Shown: positions 30,822 through 39,914, counted from the stretch's first letter. The stretch is DNA of 64,000 nucleotides from Desulfoferula mesophila (GCF_037076455.1 NZ_AP028679.1:1813501-1877500); one strand, 5' to 3'. Translations and numbers: made by a program. The notes: a model not told the origin generated them from the letters alone.

Positions 30822-31927
30822 TTGGCCGCTTTCTTCAAAAAAGACGGCGTGCTGCCCAATGGACCGTAGCGCTTGGCCATGGTGGCGTAAACCGGCTTGC
30901 CTACCAGGAACACGTAAATCTCGTCGGCCTTGGCCGCAGGATTTACGTCTTGGAAGGCCTCGGGCTCGAGAATCTTGCCGATGGCGTAGGAGTCGGCCAA
31001 GGCAGTGCCCAGGTTGGTGGTGTACCAGTTGAAGGGATGCAGCAGGTACACCTTGCCCTCCTGAAAGGCGCGCAGGTTCTTGTAAAACTCGGGCTTCTTG
31101 TCGTAATCCGCCGCCACCAGGGCCAGCCCTCCGCCGTCCACGAAGACATACTCCGGGTTCAGGCCCAGAAGCTGTTCCTTGTCCAGCATGAGGTGGCCGG
31201 TCTTGCCTTGGGTGGCGGCCAGGTTCTTGGCTCCCACCCAGCGCAAGGGAAGATAGTTGGGGTCGGTGCTTTCCAGGCCGTGGGTCCCCTTGAAGCCGAT
31301 GCCGCCCACATAGGCGCCGGCATGCCGTTTGGCTTCTTGGCCCCGCCGTCCCAGGTCTGCTTGCCAGCCTTCCAGGCGCTTGACCACCTCTTGGGCCCGC
31401 TGGTCCTTGCCCAAGATGCGCCCAGCCAGGAGGATGGAGTCTAGAACCACCTTGTCAAAGGAGGCGAAGGGGCCATAGGAGAGCACCACCACCGGGATGT
31501 TGAGCAGCGATTGCAACTGGTCGGCCTTGGCCTTTTGCAGGTAGGTGGCGAACACCACCTGGGGCCGCACCTTGAGCACCCCTTCCAAGTCGGGCAGGTT
31601 GTTGATGGCCGGGACGCCGCCGGGGGTGATGGCCGGCAGCTTGCCCAGTGCGGGCGTGGCGTAGTAGTAGGGCCGCCCTCCGGGGAAGCGCTTTTCAAAG
31701 GCCTCGATGCCCACCACCTTGTCCTGGGCTTTCAGATATACGATCAGACGCAGGCAGCCCGGCCCCAGGCACACGATGCGCGAGGGATTCAGCGGCACGC
31801 TTACTTTGCGGCCGGTCATATCGGTTATCTGGAGGGTGTCCGCCGCCCTTGCCAGAGAGGGAAGGGTGAGGAGCATGAGACCCGCTAGAATGCAGATAAA
31901 CAGACGTTTGCTGGTTGCCGGATACAT
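30818..31927 (-). CDS. Periplasmic binding protein of FecB/BtuF type
   Basis: Substrate-binding protein of the FecCD importer, 369 residues. Signal peptide at 1-28 (RLFICILAGLMLLTLPSLARAA) without lipobox cysteine. The two lobes show DMTGRKVSVPLNPSRIVCLG near 35-54 and VFATYLQKAKADQLQSLLNI near 134-153 with the long linking helix that marks this class, then NLAATQGKTGHLMLDKEQL near 236-254 and VYLLHPFNWYTTNLGTALA near 300-318. Ligands of the class are ferric siderophores, haem, cobalamin and other chelates. Start is ATG at 31927 behind AGGAGA. Confidence 0.88.
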   Translation of the reverse strand: MYPATSKRLFICILAGLMLLTLPSLARAADTLQITDMTGRKVSVPLNPSRIVCLGPGCLRLIVYLKAQDKVVGIEAFEKRFPGGRPYYYATPALGKLPAITPGGVPAINNLPDLEGVLKVRPQVVFATYLQKAKADQLQSLLNIPVVVLSYGPFASFDKVVLDSILLAGRILGKDQRAQEVVKRLEGWQADLGRRGQEAKRHAGAYVGGIGFKGTHGLESTDPNYLPLRWVGAKNLAATQGKTGHLMLDKEQLLGLNPEYVFVDGGGLALVAADYDKKPEFYKNLRAFQEGKVYLLHPFNWYTTNLGTALADSYAIGKILEPEAFQDVNPAAKADEIYVFLVGKPVYATMAKRYGPLGSTPSFLKKAAK

Positions 31928-31938
31928 CTTGTCTTCTC

Positions 31939-32739
31939 CTAGGAGGAAGCCTGGGTTGCGGGGCTGGCTTGCTTGCGGGGAGTCGCCGCGCGGGGCACCA
32001 CCACCCGGTAGCCCTCCACTTCGGCCAGCAACGCCTCCACGCCGTAAACTTGCCGAATTATTTCGGCGGTCAATTCTTCGGGGGTTATCACGGAGTGCAC
32101 CTTTCCCTGCTTCATGAGCACCATGCGGTCCAGGTAGCGCAGGGCCAGGTTGATGTCGTGCAGACACACCGCCGCGCCCAGCCCCTGGCTACGCACCGCC
32201 CGCATGAGCAACTCCATCACCTCCAACTGGTTACGCAGGTCCAGGTTGCTGGTGGGTTCGTCCAACAGCAGCAGGTGGGGCTCCTGGGCCAGGGCCCGGG
32301 CGATGACCACCTTTTGGGCCTCCCCGCCGCTCAGGCTCGATACCGGGCGCAGGGCCAGGGGCTCCAGGCCCATGTGCCCGAGCACCCTGGTGACCACCTC
32401 CAAATCATGCGAAGTGGCTTGCCACTTGATGTGGGGCTTGCGTCCCAGAAGCACCGCGTCGAACACGCTCAGGGGCTCGCGCTCCTGGCTCTGGGCCACG
32501 TAGCCGATGAGCCGGGCGATCTGCTCGCCGCCCAGCTTGCTCAGGTCGTGGTCCTCCACCATGACCACGCCCTTTTGGGGGCGCAGGATGCGGTTGAGGC
32601 ATCTGAGCAGGGTGGACTTGCCCGCTCCGTTCACCCCCAGGATGCCGGTGATCTCGCCGTGCTCCAGGGACAGGCTGAGCCCGTCCAGCACCGGCCGGCC
32701 GTTATAGGTGAAGAATAGGTCTCGGGCTTCCAGGGTCAT
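31939..32739 (-). CDS. FecE/BtuD-type ABC transporter ATP-binding protein
   Basis: ATPase of the importer, 266 residues. Walker A GVNGAGKST near 36-44, signature LSGGEAQKV near 139-147, Walker B LLLLDEPTSNLD near 160-171 and the switch His in CLHDINLA near 194. The C-terminal tail carries an AEVEGYRVVVPRAA extension. Start is ATG at 32739, overlapping the permease stop by four bases and behind GGGGAGA; the frame runs on upstream but only as read-through of the permease gene. Confidence 0.92.
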   Translation of the reverse strand: MTLEARDLFFTYNGRPVLDGLSLSLEHGEITGILGVNGAGKSTLLRCLNRILRPQKGVVMVEDHDLSKLGGEQIARLIGYVAQSQEREPLSVFDAVLLGRKPHIKWQATSHDLEVVTRVLGHMGLEPLALRPVSSLSGGEAQKVVIARALAQEPHLLLLDEPTSNLDLRNQLEVMELLMRAVRSQGLGAAVCLHDINLALRYLDRMVLMKQGKVHSVITPEELTAEIIRQVYGVEALLAEVEGYRVVVPRAATPRKQASPATQASS

Positions 32740-33875
32740 AGCCGTCTCCCCTTGAGCAGCAGGTAGAGGAACAGGGGCGCGCCCATGAAGGAGGTGAGCA
32801 CCCCCACCGGCATGCTGCCCGAACCCAGCAACATGCGGCCCACCGTGTCGGCGGCCAACAGCAGCACCGAGCCCACCAGGCCCGAACAGGGCACCAGAAA
32901 GCGGTGGTCGCCGCCCACCAGGCGGCGGCTGATGTGAGGGGCCAGCAGGCCCAGGAAGGCGATAATGCCGTGGAAGGCGGTGGCCAGGGCCACCAGCAAG
33001 GAGGCCAGGAACATGCCCAGCAGACGCAGGCGGGTGACGTGCACCCCCAGGGCCTGGGCGGTTTCCTCGCCGGCCAGCAAAGCGTTGAGATCCCAACGGC
33101 GGCGCAGGAAGTACAGGCTGACCCCCAACGTAGCCACAAAAAGCAATGTAATCTCGCGCCAGTTGGAACGGGCCACGTCGCCGAAGGTCCAAAAGACCAC
33201 GGTGGCGATCTCCACCTCGGTGGCGAAGTATTGGATAAGGATGGTGCCGGACATGAACAACGAGGACATGGCTACCCCGGCCAGGATGACCGCCGAGGCG
33301 CTCATGTGGCGCAGGCGGGCCAAAAGCAAAATCACCGCGGTGGCGGCCATGGCCCCGGCAAAGGCCAGCAGGGTTACCGCGTAGAGGCTGGAAAACATGA
33401 AGTCGCCGGAACCGGCGCTGTACAGGGCGCTGGTGCTCACCGCCCCGGCCCCCAGGAACACGATGGCGAAAGCCGCGCCAAAGGCCGCGCCGTGGCTCAT
33501 GCCCAGGGTGAAGGGCGAGGCCAGGGGGTTGCGCAACAGGCTCTGGGTGACCAGGCCCGAGAGGCCCAGGCCCCAGCCGGTGACGATGGCGGCCACGATG
33601 CGCGGCAGACGGATGTTGAACACCACCACCGACTGGGCTCCATCGCCTTGGCCCAGCAGGATCAGCAGCACCTTGTAGGCCGATAGGTCGTAGGCCCCCA
33701 CGGCCACCGCCTGCAAGGCCAGCAGGATGGTCAGCGCCACAAGGGCGGCCAGGATCAGGTAGTGCCTGCGTAGACCCGCCCCGTAGCGGGAGATCAGCTC
33801 GGCCTCCAGGTCGCCGGGCAGGGCGGCGGGCAATGGGGCGTGATGGTGTTTCATAAATTGATGGTCCGTCTCCAT
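32736..33875 (-). CDS. FecCD/BtuC-type ABC transporter permease
   Basis: A 379-residue permease with about ten transmembrane segments. Family blocks: NIRLPRIVAAIVTGWGLGLS near 106-125, LASPFTLGMSHGAAFGAAFA near 137-156, and FLGLLAPHISRRLVGGDHR near 304-322. A longer, His-rich N-terminus (MKHHHAP) precedes the first segment; ATG 33875 is taken as start, with ATG 33854 an alternative. It shares four bases with the ATPase gene. The ligand class matches the TonB receptor encoded just upstream. Confidence 0.9.
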   Translation of the reverse strand: METDHQFMKHHHAPLPAALPGDLEAELISRYGAGLRRHYLILAALVALTILLALQAVAVGAYDLSAYKVLLILLGQGDGAQSVVVFNIRLPRIVAAIVTGWGLGLSGLVTQSLLRNPLASPFTLGMSHGAAFGAAFAIVFLGAGAVSTSALYSAGSGDFMFSSLYAVTLLAFAGAMAATAVILLLARLRHMSASAVILAGVAMSSLFMSGTILIQYFATEVEIATVVFWTFGDVARSNWREITLLFVATLGVSLYFLRRRWDLNALLAGEETAQALGVHVTRLRLLGMFLASLLVALATAFHGIIAFLGLLAPHISRRLVGGDHRFLVPCSGLVGSVLLLAADTVGRMLLGSGSMPVGVLTSFMGAPLFLYLLLKGRRL

Positions 33876-33924
33876 CCAGCGGTCAACAGGGCGGGGCCGC
33901 CGACCAACGGCTCCGCCGCTTGGT

Positions 33925-35841
33925 TTAAAAAGTGATCTCCAGGCCCAGCATGCCGCTGATGCCGGGCATGGGATAGCCCGGCTTGTATTCGTAGTCCTGG
34001 TTGGTGAGGTTTTCGCCCGCGACGAAAACCTTCATGTCCACCTGGTCGATGGGGAAGCTGTAGCTCACCTTGGCGTTGAACAACAGGTAACCGTCCACCG
34101 TGTTGCGCGCGCCTTGGTAACGAGTGTCGCTAACGTAGTAGTCATCCACGTACAGGCCGTCCACGCTGGCCAACCAGCCGGGCCAGAAGCGCCAGTTGAC
34201 TCCGGCCGAGCCGCTCCACTCCGGGGCGTAGGGGGTGTCCTCGGGGCTGCGGTCCAGGTAGGTGGCGCCCACGAACAGGGCCAACTCATCCACCGGGTAA
34301 AGGGTAATGGTGCCCTCCAAGCCGCGGTTGTCGAACTCGCCGAGGTTTTCCCAGTGGGGCGGGCCGTACACCAGCACCAGGCGGTCGTTGCCCTTGTCGT
34401 GGAAGAAGGTGAGGTCGGCTTTTATCCACGAGGCGAACTTTTGGCTGACCCCCACTTCAAAGTGGTTGAGTTCCTCGGGCGTCAGGTTTTCCCACAATTC
34501 GTTGTGCCAAAAGAGCTTGGACTGCTGCACCACGTACACCCCGGGGTAGTTGTAGGTGTGGGCGTAGTTGGCGTGCACCTCCGTGTCCTGGTAGCGCACG
34601 ATGGCCCCGAACTGGTAACCCAGCTCGGACTCGAATTCGCTGTGGCCAAAGTAGCGGGCGCCCGCCGAGGGAATGATGGTGAAGTCCCCCAGCTTGAACT
34701 CCTGGCTCAGGGCCATGTAGGGCTGCGACAGGCTGAAGGTCTCCTTTTGGCCGCCGTTTTGAGCCCCCGTGGCGCTGATGACCAGCACCTTGCCGGACAC
34801 GTAGTCCTGGTCGAAGCCCAAGGTAAGGGCGCCGCCTTCCCACATGGTCAGAGTCTGGCTGATGCGCACTCCGTAGTTGCCGTAGTCGGTGCGGGTGTCG
34901 CTGCCGTCGCTCTGTTCCTGCCAATCCAGGTGTCCGTCGTCCCAATAGGCCTTCACAAAGCCGTAGCCCCAGTCGTACTTGTTCTCCAGCTTGAGGATGC
35001 TGATAGCGTCCCTGGTGTTGAAGTTACCGTCGCTCAGTTCGGGATGATCGATGGGGCCGGGGTCTTCGGACCAGTTTTGGGTGTAGTTGAGCAACAGGCT
35101 CAGGCGCAGGTGGGAGTCGAAACTATAGCCCACGTTGCCGTAGTAGTTTTGCAGCGAGCCTCCCGCGTTTTCCCGCTGGCCGTCGCTGTAGCGGTAGCTC
35201 TGCACCAGGTAGTAGTCAAAGCCGCCGATCTTGCCGCCGGTTTCGGCCACCTCCGTCAGCGTGTCAAAGGAGCCGCCCGCCAGCTTGCCGTGGGTGTAAA
35301 AGCCTTCGTCGCGCATGTATTTGGGCAAGATGTTCACCGCCGCAAAGGCGTTGTTGCCAAAAAGCACCGGCTGGGCTCCCTTGTACACCTCGATGGCGTG
35401 CACGTTGTCGATGCTCAGCATGTCCATCACCGAGTGGTTCCACACCCCCACCACCATGGGGATGCCGTCGATCATGGTGACGATGTCCTGCCCCGGACGC
35501 CCGGTGCCCATGCCCCGGATAAAGATGGCTCCGCCCGCGCCGCCGCCGAAAGAGCCCACCGGGTTGTGGCGGCTGATCACCACGCCCGGGGTGCGGCGCA
35601 AAGCCGAGGGCAGGTCGCCCGCGTTCATGTCGTCAATTTGTTGCTCGCTCACCACAGTCACTTGGCTGCCCAGGCGGTTGACCTGGTCGCCTTCGATTAC
35701 CGGCGAGGACACCACCACCACGTCCGATGTCTTTTGCGCCTTTGCTTCGCTGCTATCCTCGGCTTCGGCGATTGCCGCCGGCAGACACAGGCTTATCCCC
35801 AGCGCGGTCATCGCGCACAACCTCGCGATACGGCTAACCAT
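33925..35841 (-). CDS. TonB-dependent outer-membrane receptor
   Basis: A 638-residue gated barrel. Signal peptide at 1-26; a TonB-box-like stretch SDVVVVSSPVIEG near 38-50; the plug domain (55-165) with DLPSALRRTPGVVISR, GAIFIRGMGTGRPGQDIV and AIEVYKGAQPVLFGNNAFA; then a 22-strand barrel ending in GMLGLEITF with terminal Phe. Size resembles BtuB/CirA-type receptors. It is the first gene of the importer operon, 49 bases before the permease. Ligand is unknown: ferric siderophore, corrinoid, haem or another chelate. Confidence 0.92.
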   Translation of the reverse strand: MVSRIARLCAMTALGISLCLPAAIAEAEDSSEAKAQKTSDVVVVSSPVIEGDQVNRLGSQVTVVSEQQIDDMNAGDLPSALRRTPGVVISRHNPVGSFGGGAGGAIFIRGMGTGRPGQDIVTMIDGIPMVVGVWNHSVMDMLSIDNVHAIEVYKGAQPVLFGNNAFAAVNILPKYMRDEGFYTHGKLAGGSFDTLTEVAETGGKIGGFDYYLVQSYRYSDGQRENAGGSLQNYYGNVGYSFDSHLRLSLLLNYTQNWSEDPGPIDHPELSDGNFNTRDAISILKLENKYDWGYGFVKAYWDDGHLDWQEQSDGSDTRTDYGNYGVRISQTLTMWEGGALTLGFDQDYVSGKVLVISATGAQNGGQKETFSLSQPYMALSQEFKLGDFTIIPSAGARYFGHSEFESELGYQFGAIVRYQDTEVHANYAHTYNYPGVYVVQQSKLFWHNELWENLTPEELNHFEVGVSQKFASWIKADLTFFHDKGNDRLVLVYGPPHWENLGEFDNRGLEGTITLYPVDELALFVGATYLDRSPEDTPYAPEWSGSAGVNWRFWPGWLASVDGLYVDDYYVSDTRYQGARNTVDGYLLFNAKVSYSFPIDQVDMKVFVAGENLTNQDYEYKPGYPMPGISGMLGLEITF

Positions 35842-35903
35842 TCTCTCTCCTCCATGAAAAACCAGCGTGCTGTCTTCATGGTCAGCCCTTTATCGCCTGG
35901 TAT

Positions 35904-35948
35904 AAAAAAAGCCAAAAGGCACCCCGGAGAGCAAATGCCCTCCATGCC
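35904..35948 (-). promoter_or_regulatory. Terminator-like hairpin in the TonB receptor leader
   Basis: On the minus strand a two-part stem (GGCA 35948-35945 with TGCC 35921-35918; GGAG 35943-35940 with CTCC 35929-35926) is followed by TTTTGGCTTTTTTTAT, 62 bases before the receptor start. This has the form of an attenuator or riboswitch expression platform. No B12 box or other known aptamer motif was found upstream of it. Confidence 0.5.
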
Positions 35949-36006
35949 TTCTGGCAATGACTGCTTCGACCCTTGTTTTATCGAGTAACCGACGCCTTCA
36001 AGCGTC

Positions 36007-36047
36007 TACTAATAATAATGAGTAACACTGGCCTGGGTAAGTGTCAA
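36007..36047 (-). promoter_or_regulatory. Possible promoter and Fur-like site for the TonB operon
   Basis: TTGACA lies at 36042-36047 on the minus strand with TACTCA 17 bases on (36019-36024) as a weak -10. The A/T-rich TACTCATTATTATTAGTA (36024-36007) overlaps it, has palindromic ends and loosely resembles Fur sites. A hairpin GACGC-TTGAAG-GCGTC follows at 36005-35990. The rest of the gap 35842-36145 holds no gene. Confidence 0.38.
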
Positions 36048-36145
36048 GGTGAGCATGACCGATCTTGCTCAATGCCAACCTTACTATATCACTAGGCATA
36101 ATAGCCCAGTTTACCCCGCCGGAGGGGCAGGGGAACGCGGTGGCG

Positions 36146-37789
36146 TTAGTCCAGCACCGCACCCTGGGCCGCCGAGGACACCAGCTTGACGTAACGCCGC
36201 ATGTATCCCGGCGGAATCTCTTGGCTCCTCGGCTTCCAGGCGGCCAGGCGACGGCCCATTTCCTCGGGGCTGAGTTGCACCTCCAGGCGGCGTTCGGCGA
36301 TGTCGATGGTTATACGGTCTCCGTCGCGCAGCGCGGCGATGGGCCCGCCCATTGCCGCCTCGGGGGAAACGTGGCCCACGCAAGGCCCCTGGCTGGCCCC
36401 GCTGAAGCGCCCGTCGGTGACCAGGGCCACCCGCTGGAGACCCGACTGGTTCAGCCCCACGGTAACCGCCAGGGTTTCGGGCATGCCGGGGCCGCCCTTG
36501 GGCCCCTCGTTACGGATCACCACCACCTCGCCCTCTACGATGACCCCTTGGCGCAGGCCGGCCAGGCAATCCTCCTCCGACTCGAACACCCGGGCCGGCC
36601 CGCTGAAATGATGCAGCTCCGGGTTAGCCGCCGATTGCTTGATCACCGCGCCTTCCGGGGCCAGGTTGCCGAACAGGGCCACGGTGCCGCCCTGGGCAAA
36701 GTGGGGACGCTCCAGGGGCGGGATCACGGCAGGGTCGCGCACCTGGGCTTCGGCGGTCACTTCCGCCCAGGTGGGGCCCGCCACCGTGAGCGCCTCCAGG
36801 TTAAGTTGATCGGCGATGCGCCGCATCACCGCCGGCACCCCGCCCGCCCGGTGCAGGTCCAGAACCCCGTGGGGACCGTTGGGACTGATGGCGCACAGGG
36901 TGGGCACCCGGAGGCTGGCCTGGTTGAAGCGCTCCAGGGGCATCTCCAGGCCCAACTCGTGGGCCAGGGCGGGCAGGTGCAGGGCCGCGTTGGTGGAGCC
37001 GCCCAGGGCCTGGCACAGCAGCAGGGCGTTTTCCAGGGCCTCGGCGGTGAGGTAACGGCGGGCCCCCAGGCCCTCCTCCACCAGCCCCACCACCCGGCGG
37101 CCGCAGGCGCGGGCCAGGCGCAGCTTGTCGGCGGCGTAGGCCGGCACCGTGGCCGAGCCGGGCAGGGCCAGGCCCAGGGCCTCGCCCAGGCACTGGAAGG
37201 TGTTGGCCGTGCCCATGACCTCGCAGGCCCCGCAGGAGCCGCTGGTCACGCAAGCCAGGCGGTCCTCGGGGTCCTGGTAGTCGGACAGGCGCACGCTTTC
37301 CACCTGGTTGCGCCGCTGGCGGATGGCCTTTTCGCTGGGCCCGCCGGGCAGCAGCACGGTGGGCAGGTCCAGGCGGGCGGCGGCCATGAGCATGCCGGGG
37401 ATGATCTTGTCGCAGGAGGCCACCAGCACCAACCCGTCGAAGCGCATGCTGCGCACGTAGGTTTCCACCGCGTCGGCGATCAGCTCCCGTTGGGGCAGCA
37501 CGTAGCGCATGCCGTGGTGCCCCTCGGCCAGGCCGTCGCAGGGGGCGGGCACGTTGAACTCGAAAGCCAGGCCCCCGGCAGCCAGCACCCCTTCGCGCAC
37601 CCGCTGGGCCAGCCCGCGCAGATGCATGTGGCCGGGGTTGAACTCGGTGTGGGAGTTGGCGATGGCGATCAGGGGCTTTTGGGCCGCCTCCTCCACCTCC
37701 ACCCCGGTGCCCGCCAAGATGCCCAAACGGATGGCGCTGATGGCCCGGTCGCTGCGGTCGAAGATTACTTGGCTACGCGGTTTTTTCAT
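36146..37789 (-). CDS. IlvD/Edd-family dehydratase (dihydroxy-acid dehydratase-like)
   Basis: Fe-S dehydratase that turns 2,3-dihydroxy acids, or aldonic acids, into 2-oxo acids. Cluster-binding blocks are visible: LIAIANSHTEFNPGH near 41-55, LVASCDKIIPGMLMA near 115-129 (CDK) and TSGSCGACEVMGTANTFQ near 184-201; GRFSGASQGPCVGHVSPEA near 466-484 and ITIDIAERRLEVQL near 503-516 close the C-terminal domain. Length 547 is normal. Start is ATG at 37789 with GGAGG upstream. It ends a catabolic operon rather than standing among ilv genes, so a degradative role on a sugar acid or hydroxy acid is as likely as Ile/Val synthesis. Confidence 0.87.
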   Translation of the reverse strand: MKKPRSQVIFDRSDRAISAIRLGILAGTGVEVEEAAQKPLIAIANSHTEFNPGHMHLRGLAQRVREGVLAAGGLAFEFNVPAPCDGLAEGHHGMRYVLPQRELIADAVETYVRSMRFDGLVLVASCDKIIPGMLMAAARLDLPTVLLPGGPSEKAIRQRRNQVESVRLSDYQDPEDRLACVTSGSCGACEVMGTANTFQCLGEALGLALPGSATVPAYAADKLRLARACGRRVVGLVEEGLGARRYLTAEALENALLLCQALGGSTNAALHLPALAHELGLEMPLERFNQASLRVPTLCAISPNGPHGVLDLHRAGGVPAVMRRIADQLNLEALTVAGPTWAEVTAEAQVRDPAVIPPLERPHFAQGGTVALFGNLAPEGAVIKQSAANPELHHFSGPARVFESEEDCLAGLRQGVIVEGEVVVIRNEGPKGGPGMPETLAVTVGLNQSGLQRVALVTDGRFSGASQGPCVGHVSPEAAMGGPIAALRDGDRITIDIAERRLEVQLSPEEMGRRLAAWKPRSQEIPPGYMRRYVKLVSSAAQGAVLD

Positions 37790-37842
37790 GGCGGGACCTC
37801 CGGAATAGCTGGGCGCGGCGTCGTTTGCGACGGGGCGCGGGT

Positions 37843-39120
37843 CTAGTTGCCCGCGCCGTCCAGAGACCAGGCCGAGGGCTTCACGGTGACAATTACGGCG
37901 GCGGCGGCCAGGTCCACGAAGATGAATACCAGGTAGGCGGCGTCGTAGGAGCCGGTGAACTTGAAGGAACCGCCCATCAGCAGGTAGCCCACCGCCTGCA
38001 GGCCCAGAAACATGCCCAACAGGCGGTACACCGAAGCGAAGGCGGCTCGCCCGAAGCACCAGGCGCTGATGATGGGGAAGGTGGACATGATGCCCCCCAT
38101 GCCGAAACCGAAGATCACGATGAAAAAACCCACCGTGACCGGCCCCTGGGCCACCAGCCCAAATATCTGGCCCAGGCCCACCGTGCAGAACATGAAAGCG
38201 GTCAGGCGGTTGGGCGGGATGCGGTCGCACAGGGTGCCCCAGGTGAACTTGCCGCAGGTGCCGGCCAACGAGGCCAGGGCCACCAGAAGCATGGCCGTGT
38301 CGCCGTCCATGCCCAGGTCTTGGAAGCGCGGGCCCAATTGGAACACCACCGCGAAGACCCCGGCGCTGGCCAGGCCGTAGGCCAGGCCCACCTTCCAGAA
38401 GGAGGCGATTCGGAGCAACTGGGCCGGCGGCACCTGGGACTGGGGCATGATCTTGGGGCAGCCATTTTCCTGGGGCAAGGGCCTCTGGCCGTCGGGCAGC
38501 AGGCCGCAGGACTCGGGGGAATCACGCATCACCAGCCAGACCAAGGGGGCCAGGCAGGCTATGCCCATTCCGATAACGGCAAAGGCCCAGCTGAGGCCCA
38601 CGCTGTGCAGGAGATGATAGGCCGCGAAGGGCAGGATCACCCCGGCCATGGTCAGGCCGCTGGTGGCCATGCCCATGGCCCGGCCTCGCAGGCGCACGAA
38701 CCAGTTGGAAACAGCGGTGTTGGCCACCAGGGAAGACATGGCCGCGTTGCCCATGATGAGCAGGATATAGGCCAGGTAAAAAAGCCAAAGCTCCTGGGTT
38801 TGGCCCAGGGTGATGAAGGCGGCGGCCGAGACCAGGGCGCCCAGGGCCATGAGGCGGCGTGGCCCGGTGATGGAGATGATGCTGCCGTAGGAGTATTGCC
38901 CCAACAGGCCGCAGGCGAAGCCGATGATGGGGGCCATGTTGATGTCCGCCCTGGTCCAGCCGCGCAACTCGCACAGGGGCAGCATGAAGGCGTTGAAGGC
39001 GTAGAACTGGCTGCCGGCCGAGGCGAAGTTGGCCAAAAAGGCCACCCCCACCACGTACCAGCCGTAGTAAACGCCCGCCACAGGCGCGGCGGCGCTGACT
39101 GGCGGGCCGCTTTGCTTCAT
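37843..39120 (-). CDS. MFS transporter (monocarboxylate / OFA-like)
   Basis: A 425-residue secondary carrier with 12 predicted segments. The N-terminal YYGWYVVGVAFLANF and the loop GPRRLMALGALVSAAAF match MFS members of the monocarboxylate and oxalate/formate type; the second half has LASLAGTCGKFTWGTLCDRI near 282-301. Start ATG 39120 overlaps the hydratase stop by four bases. In this operon it could import or export an organic acid; the TRAP system at the other end is a second transporter for the same unit. Confidence 0.83.
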   Translation of the reverse strand: MKQSGPPVSAAAPVAGVYYGWYVVGVAFLANFASAGSQFYAFNAFMLPLCELRGWTRADINMAPIIGFACGLLGQYSYGSIISITGPRRLMALGALVSAAAFITLGQTQELWLFYLAYILLIMGNAAMSSLVANTAVSNWFVRLRGRAMGMATSGLTMAGVILPFAAYHLLHSVGLSWAFAVIGMGIACLAPLVWLVMRDSPESCGLLPDGQRPLPQENGCPKIMPQSQVPPAQLLRIASFWKVGLAYGLASAGVFAVVFQLGPRFQDLGMDGDTAMLLVALASLAGTCGKFTWGTLCDRIPPNRLTAFMFCTVGLGQIFGLVAQGPVTVGFFIVIFGFGMGGIMSTFPIISAWCFGRAAFASVYRLLGMFLGLQAVGYLLMGGSFKFTGSYDAAYLVFIFVDLAAAAVIVTVKPSAWSLDGAGN

Positions 39121-39899
39121 CTACAGCGATAGACGGGCTTGCGCTTTTCCACGAAAGCCCTGGCTCCCTCCTTCATGTCCTCGGTGGCGGCCAGCTGCGA
39201 CCAATTACGCGATTCCACGGCCAGGGCCTCGCTCACGGCCAGGTCGCGGGTCTGGTTGATCACCTTCTTGGCCCCGGCCACGCCCAGGGGCCCCCGCTTG
39301 GCTATGCTCTTGGCCAGGCCCAGGGCCTCTTCCATGAGCGCCTCGGTCGGCACCACCTTTTCCACCAGGCCGTATTCATAGGCCTCGGCCGCGCTGATGC
39401 GCCGGCCGGTGTAGACCAACTCCTTGAAGCGGCCCAGACCCAGGAAGTGCAGACCCCTGGCCATGCCCCCGTTGCCCGGGAAGATGGACAGGTTCACCTC
39501 GGGGAAACCCAGCACCGCGTCCTCGGCAGCGTAGCGTATATCGCAGCAAAGGGCCAGTTCCAAACCGCCCCCCAGGCAGAAGCCCCGGATGGCCGCGATC
39601 ACCGGCCAGCGATAGTTCTCCACCAGCGAAAAAATCTCATGGCTTCTCTCCAGGCGGGGCAGGGCGGTCTCCGGGGTCAGCTCCAAAAAGGCCTTGATGT
39701 CCGCCCCGGCGGCAAAGGCCTTTTCGCCCCCACCGGCCAGCACCACCGCCCGCACCTGGTCGCTCTTTTCGTCCAGTTCCTTAAACACCCGGCCCAGGTC
39801 CTGCTTGGCCTCGGCGGTCAGGGGGTTCATGGGAGGATTGTTCAGGGTCACCTGGGCTATGAAGTCGTTTATTTCGTATTGCACCAATGCTGGGGACAT
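39117..39899 (-). CDS. Enoyl-CoA hydratase/isomerase family protein
   Basis: Crotonase-fold enzyme of 260 residues. The oxyanion-hole region is LAGGGEKAFAAGADIKAFLE near 54-73 and the second AIRGFCLGGGLELALCCDI near 102-120. The two hydratase glutamates appear to be present, in FPEVNLSIFPGNGG near 132 and FKELVYTGRR near 153, so hydration of an enoyl-CoA is plausible. Start ATG 39899. It is the only CoA-ester enzyme besides IorAB in this operon, and would act after the 2-oxo acid has become an acyl-CoA. Confidence 0.85.
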   Translation of the reverse strand: MSPALVQYEINDFIAQVTLNNPPMNPLTAEAKQDLGRVFKELDEKSDQVRAVVLAGGGEKAFAAGADIKAFLELTPETALPRLERSHEIFSLVENYRWPVIAAIRGFCLGGGLELALCCDIRYAAEDAVLGFPEVNLSIFPGNGGMARGLHFLGLGRFKELVYTGRRISAAEAYEYGLVEKVVPTEALMEEALGLAKSIAKRGPLGVAGAKKVINQTRDLAVSEALAVESRNWSQLAATEDMKEGARAFVEKRKPVYRCR

Positions 39900-39914
39900 G
39901 ACGCGCTCCCGTTA

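Noticed and set aside
34114-35988. 624-codon plus-strand open frame opposite the TonB receptor
   Set aside because: Valine/histidine-rich nonsense composition; the opposite strand encodes a complete TonB receptor with signal peptide and terminal Phe.
35842-36145. Cobalamin riboswitch before the TonB receptor
   Set aside because: The conserved B12 box and GCCACTG core were not found in the leader on the coding strand; only the terminator-like hairpin remains.
36146-37789. Branched-chain amino acid biosynthesis locus based on the IlvD homolog
   Set aside because: No ilvB, ilvN, ilvC or leu gene is nearby; the gene ends a catabolic operon.
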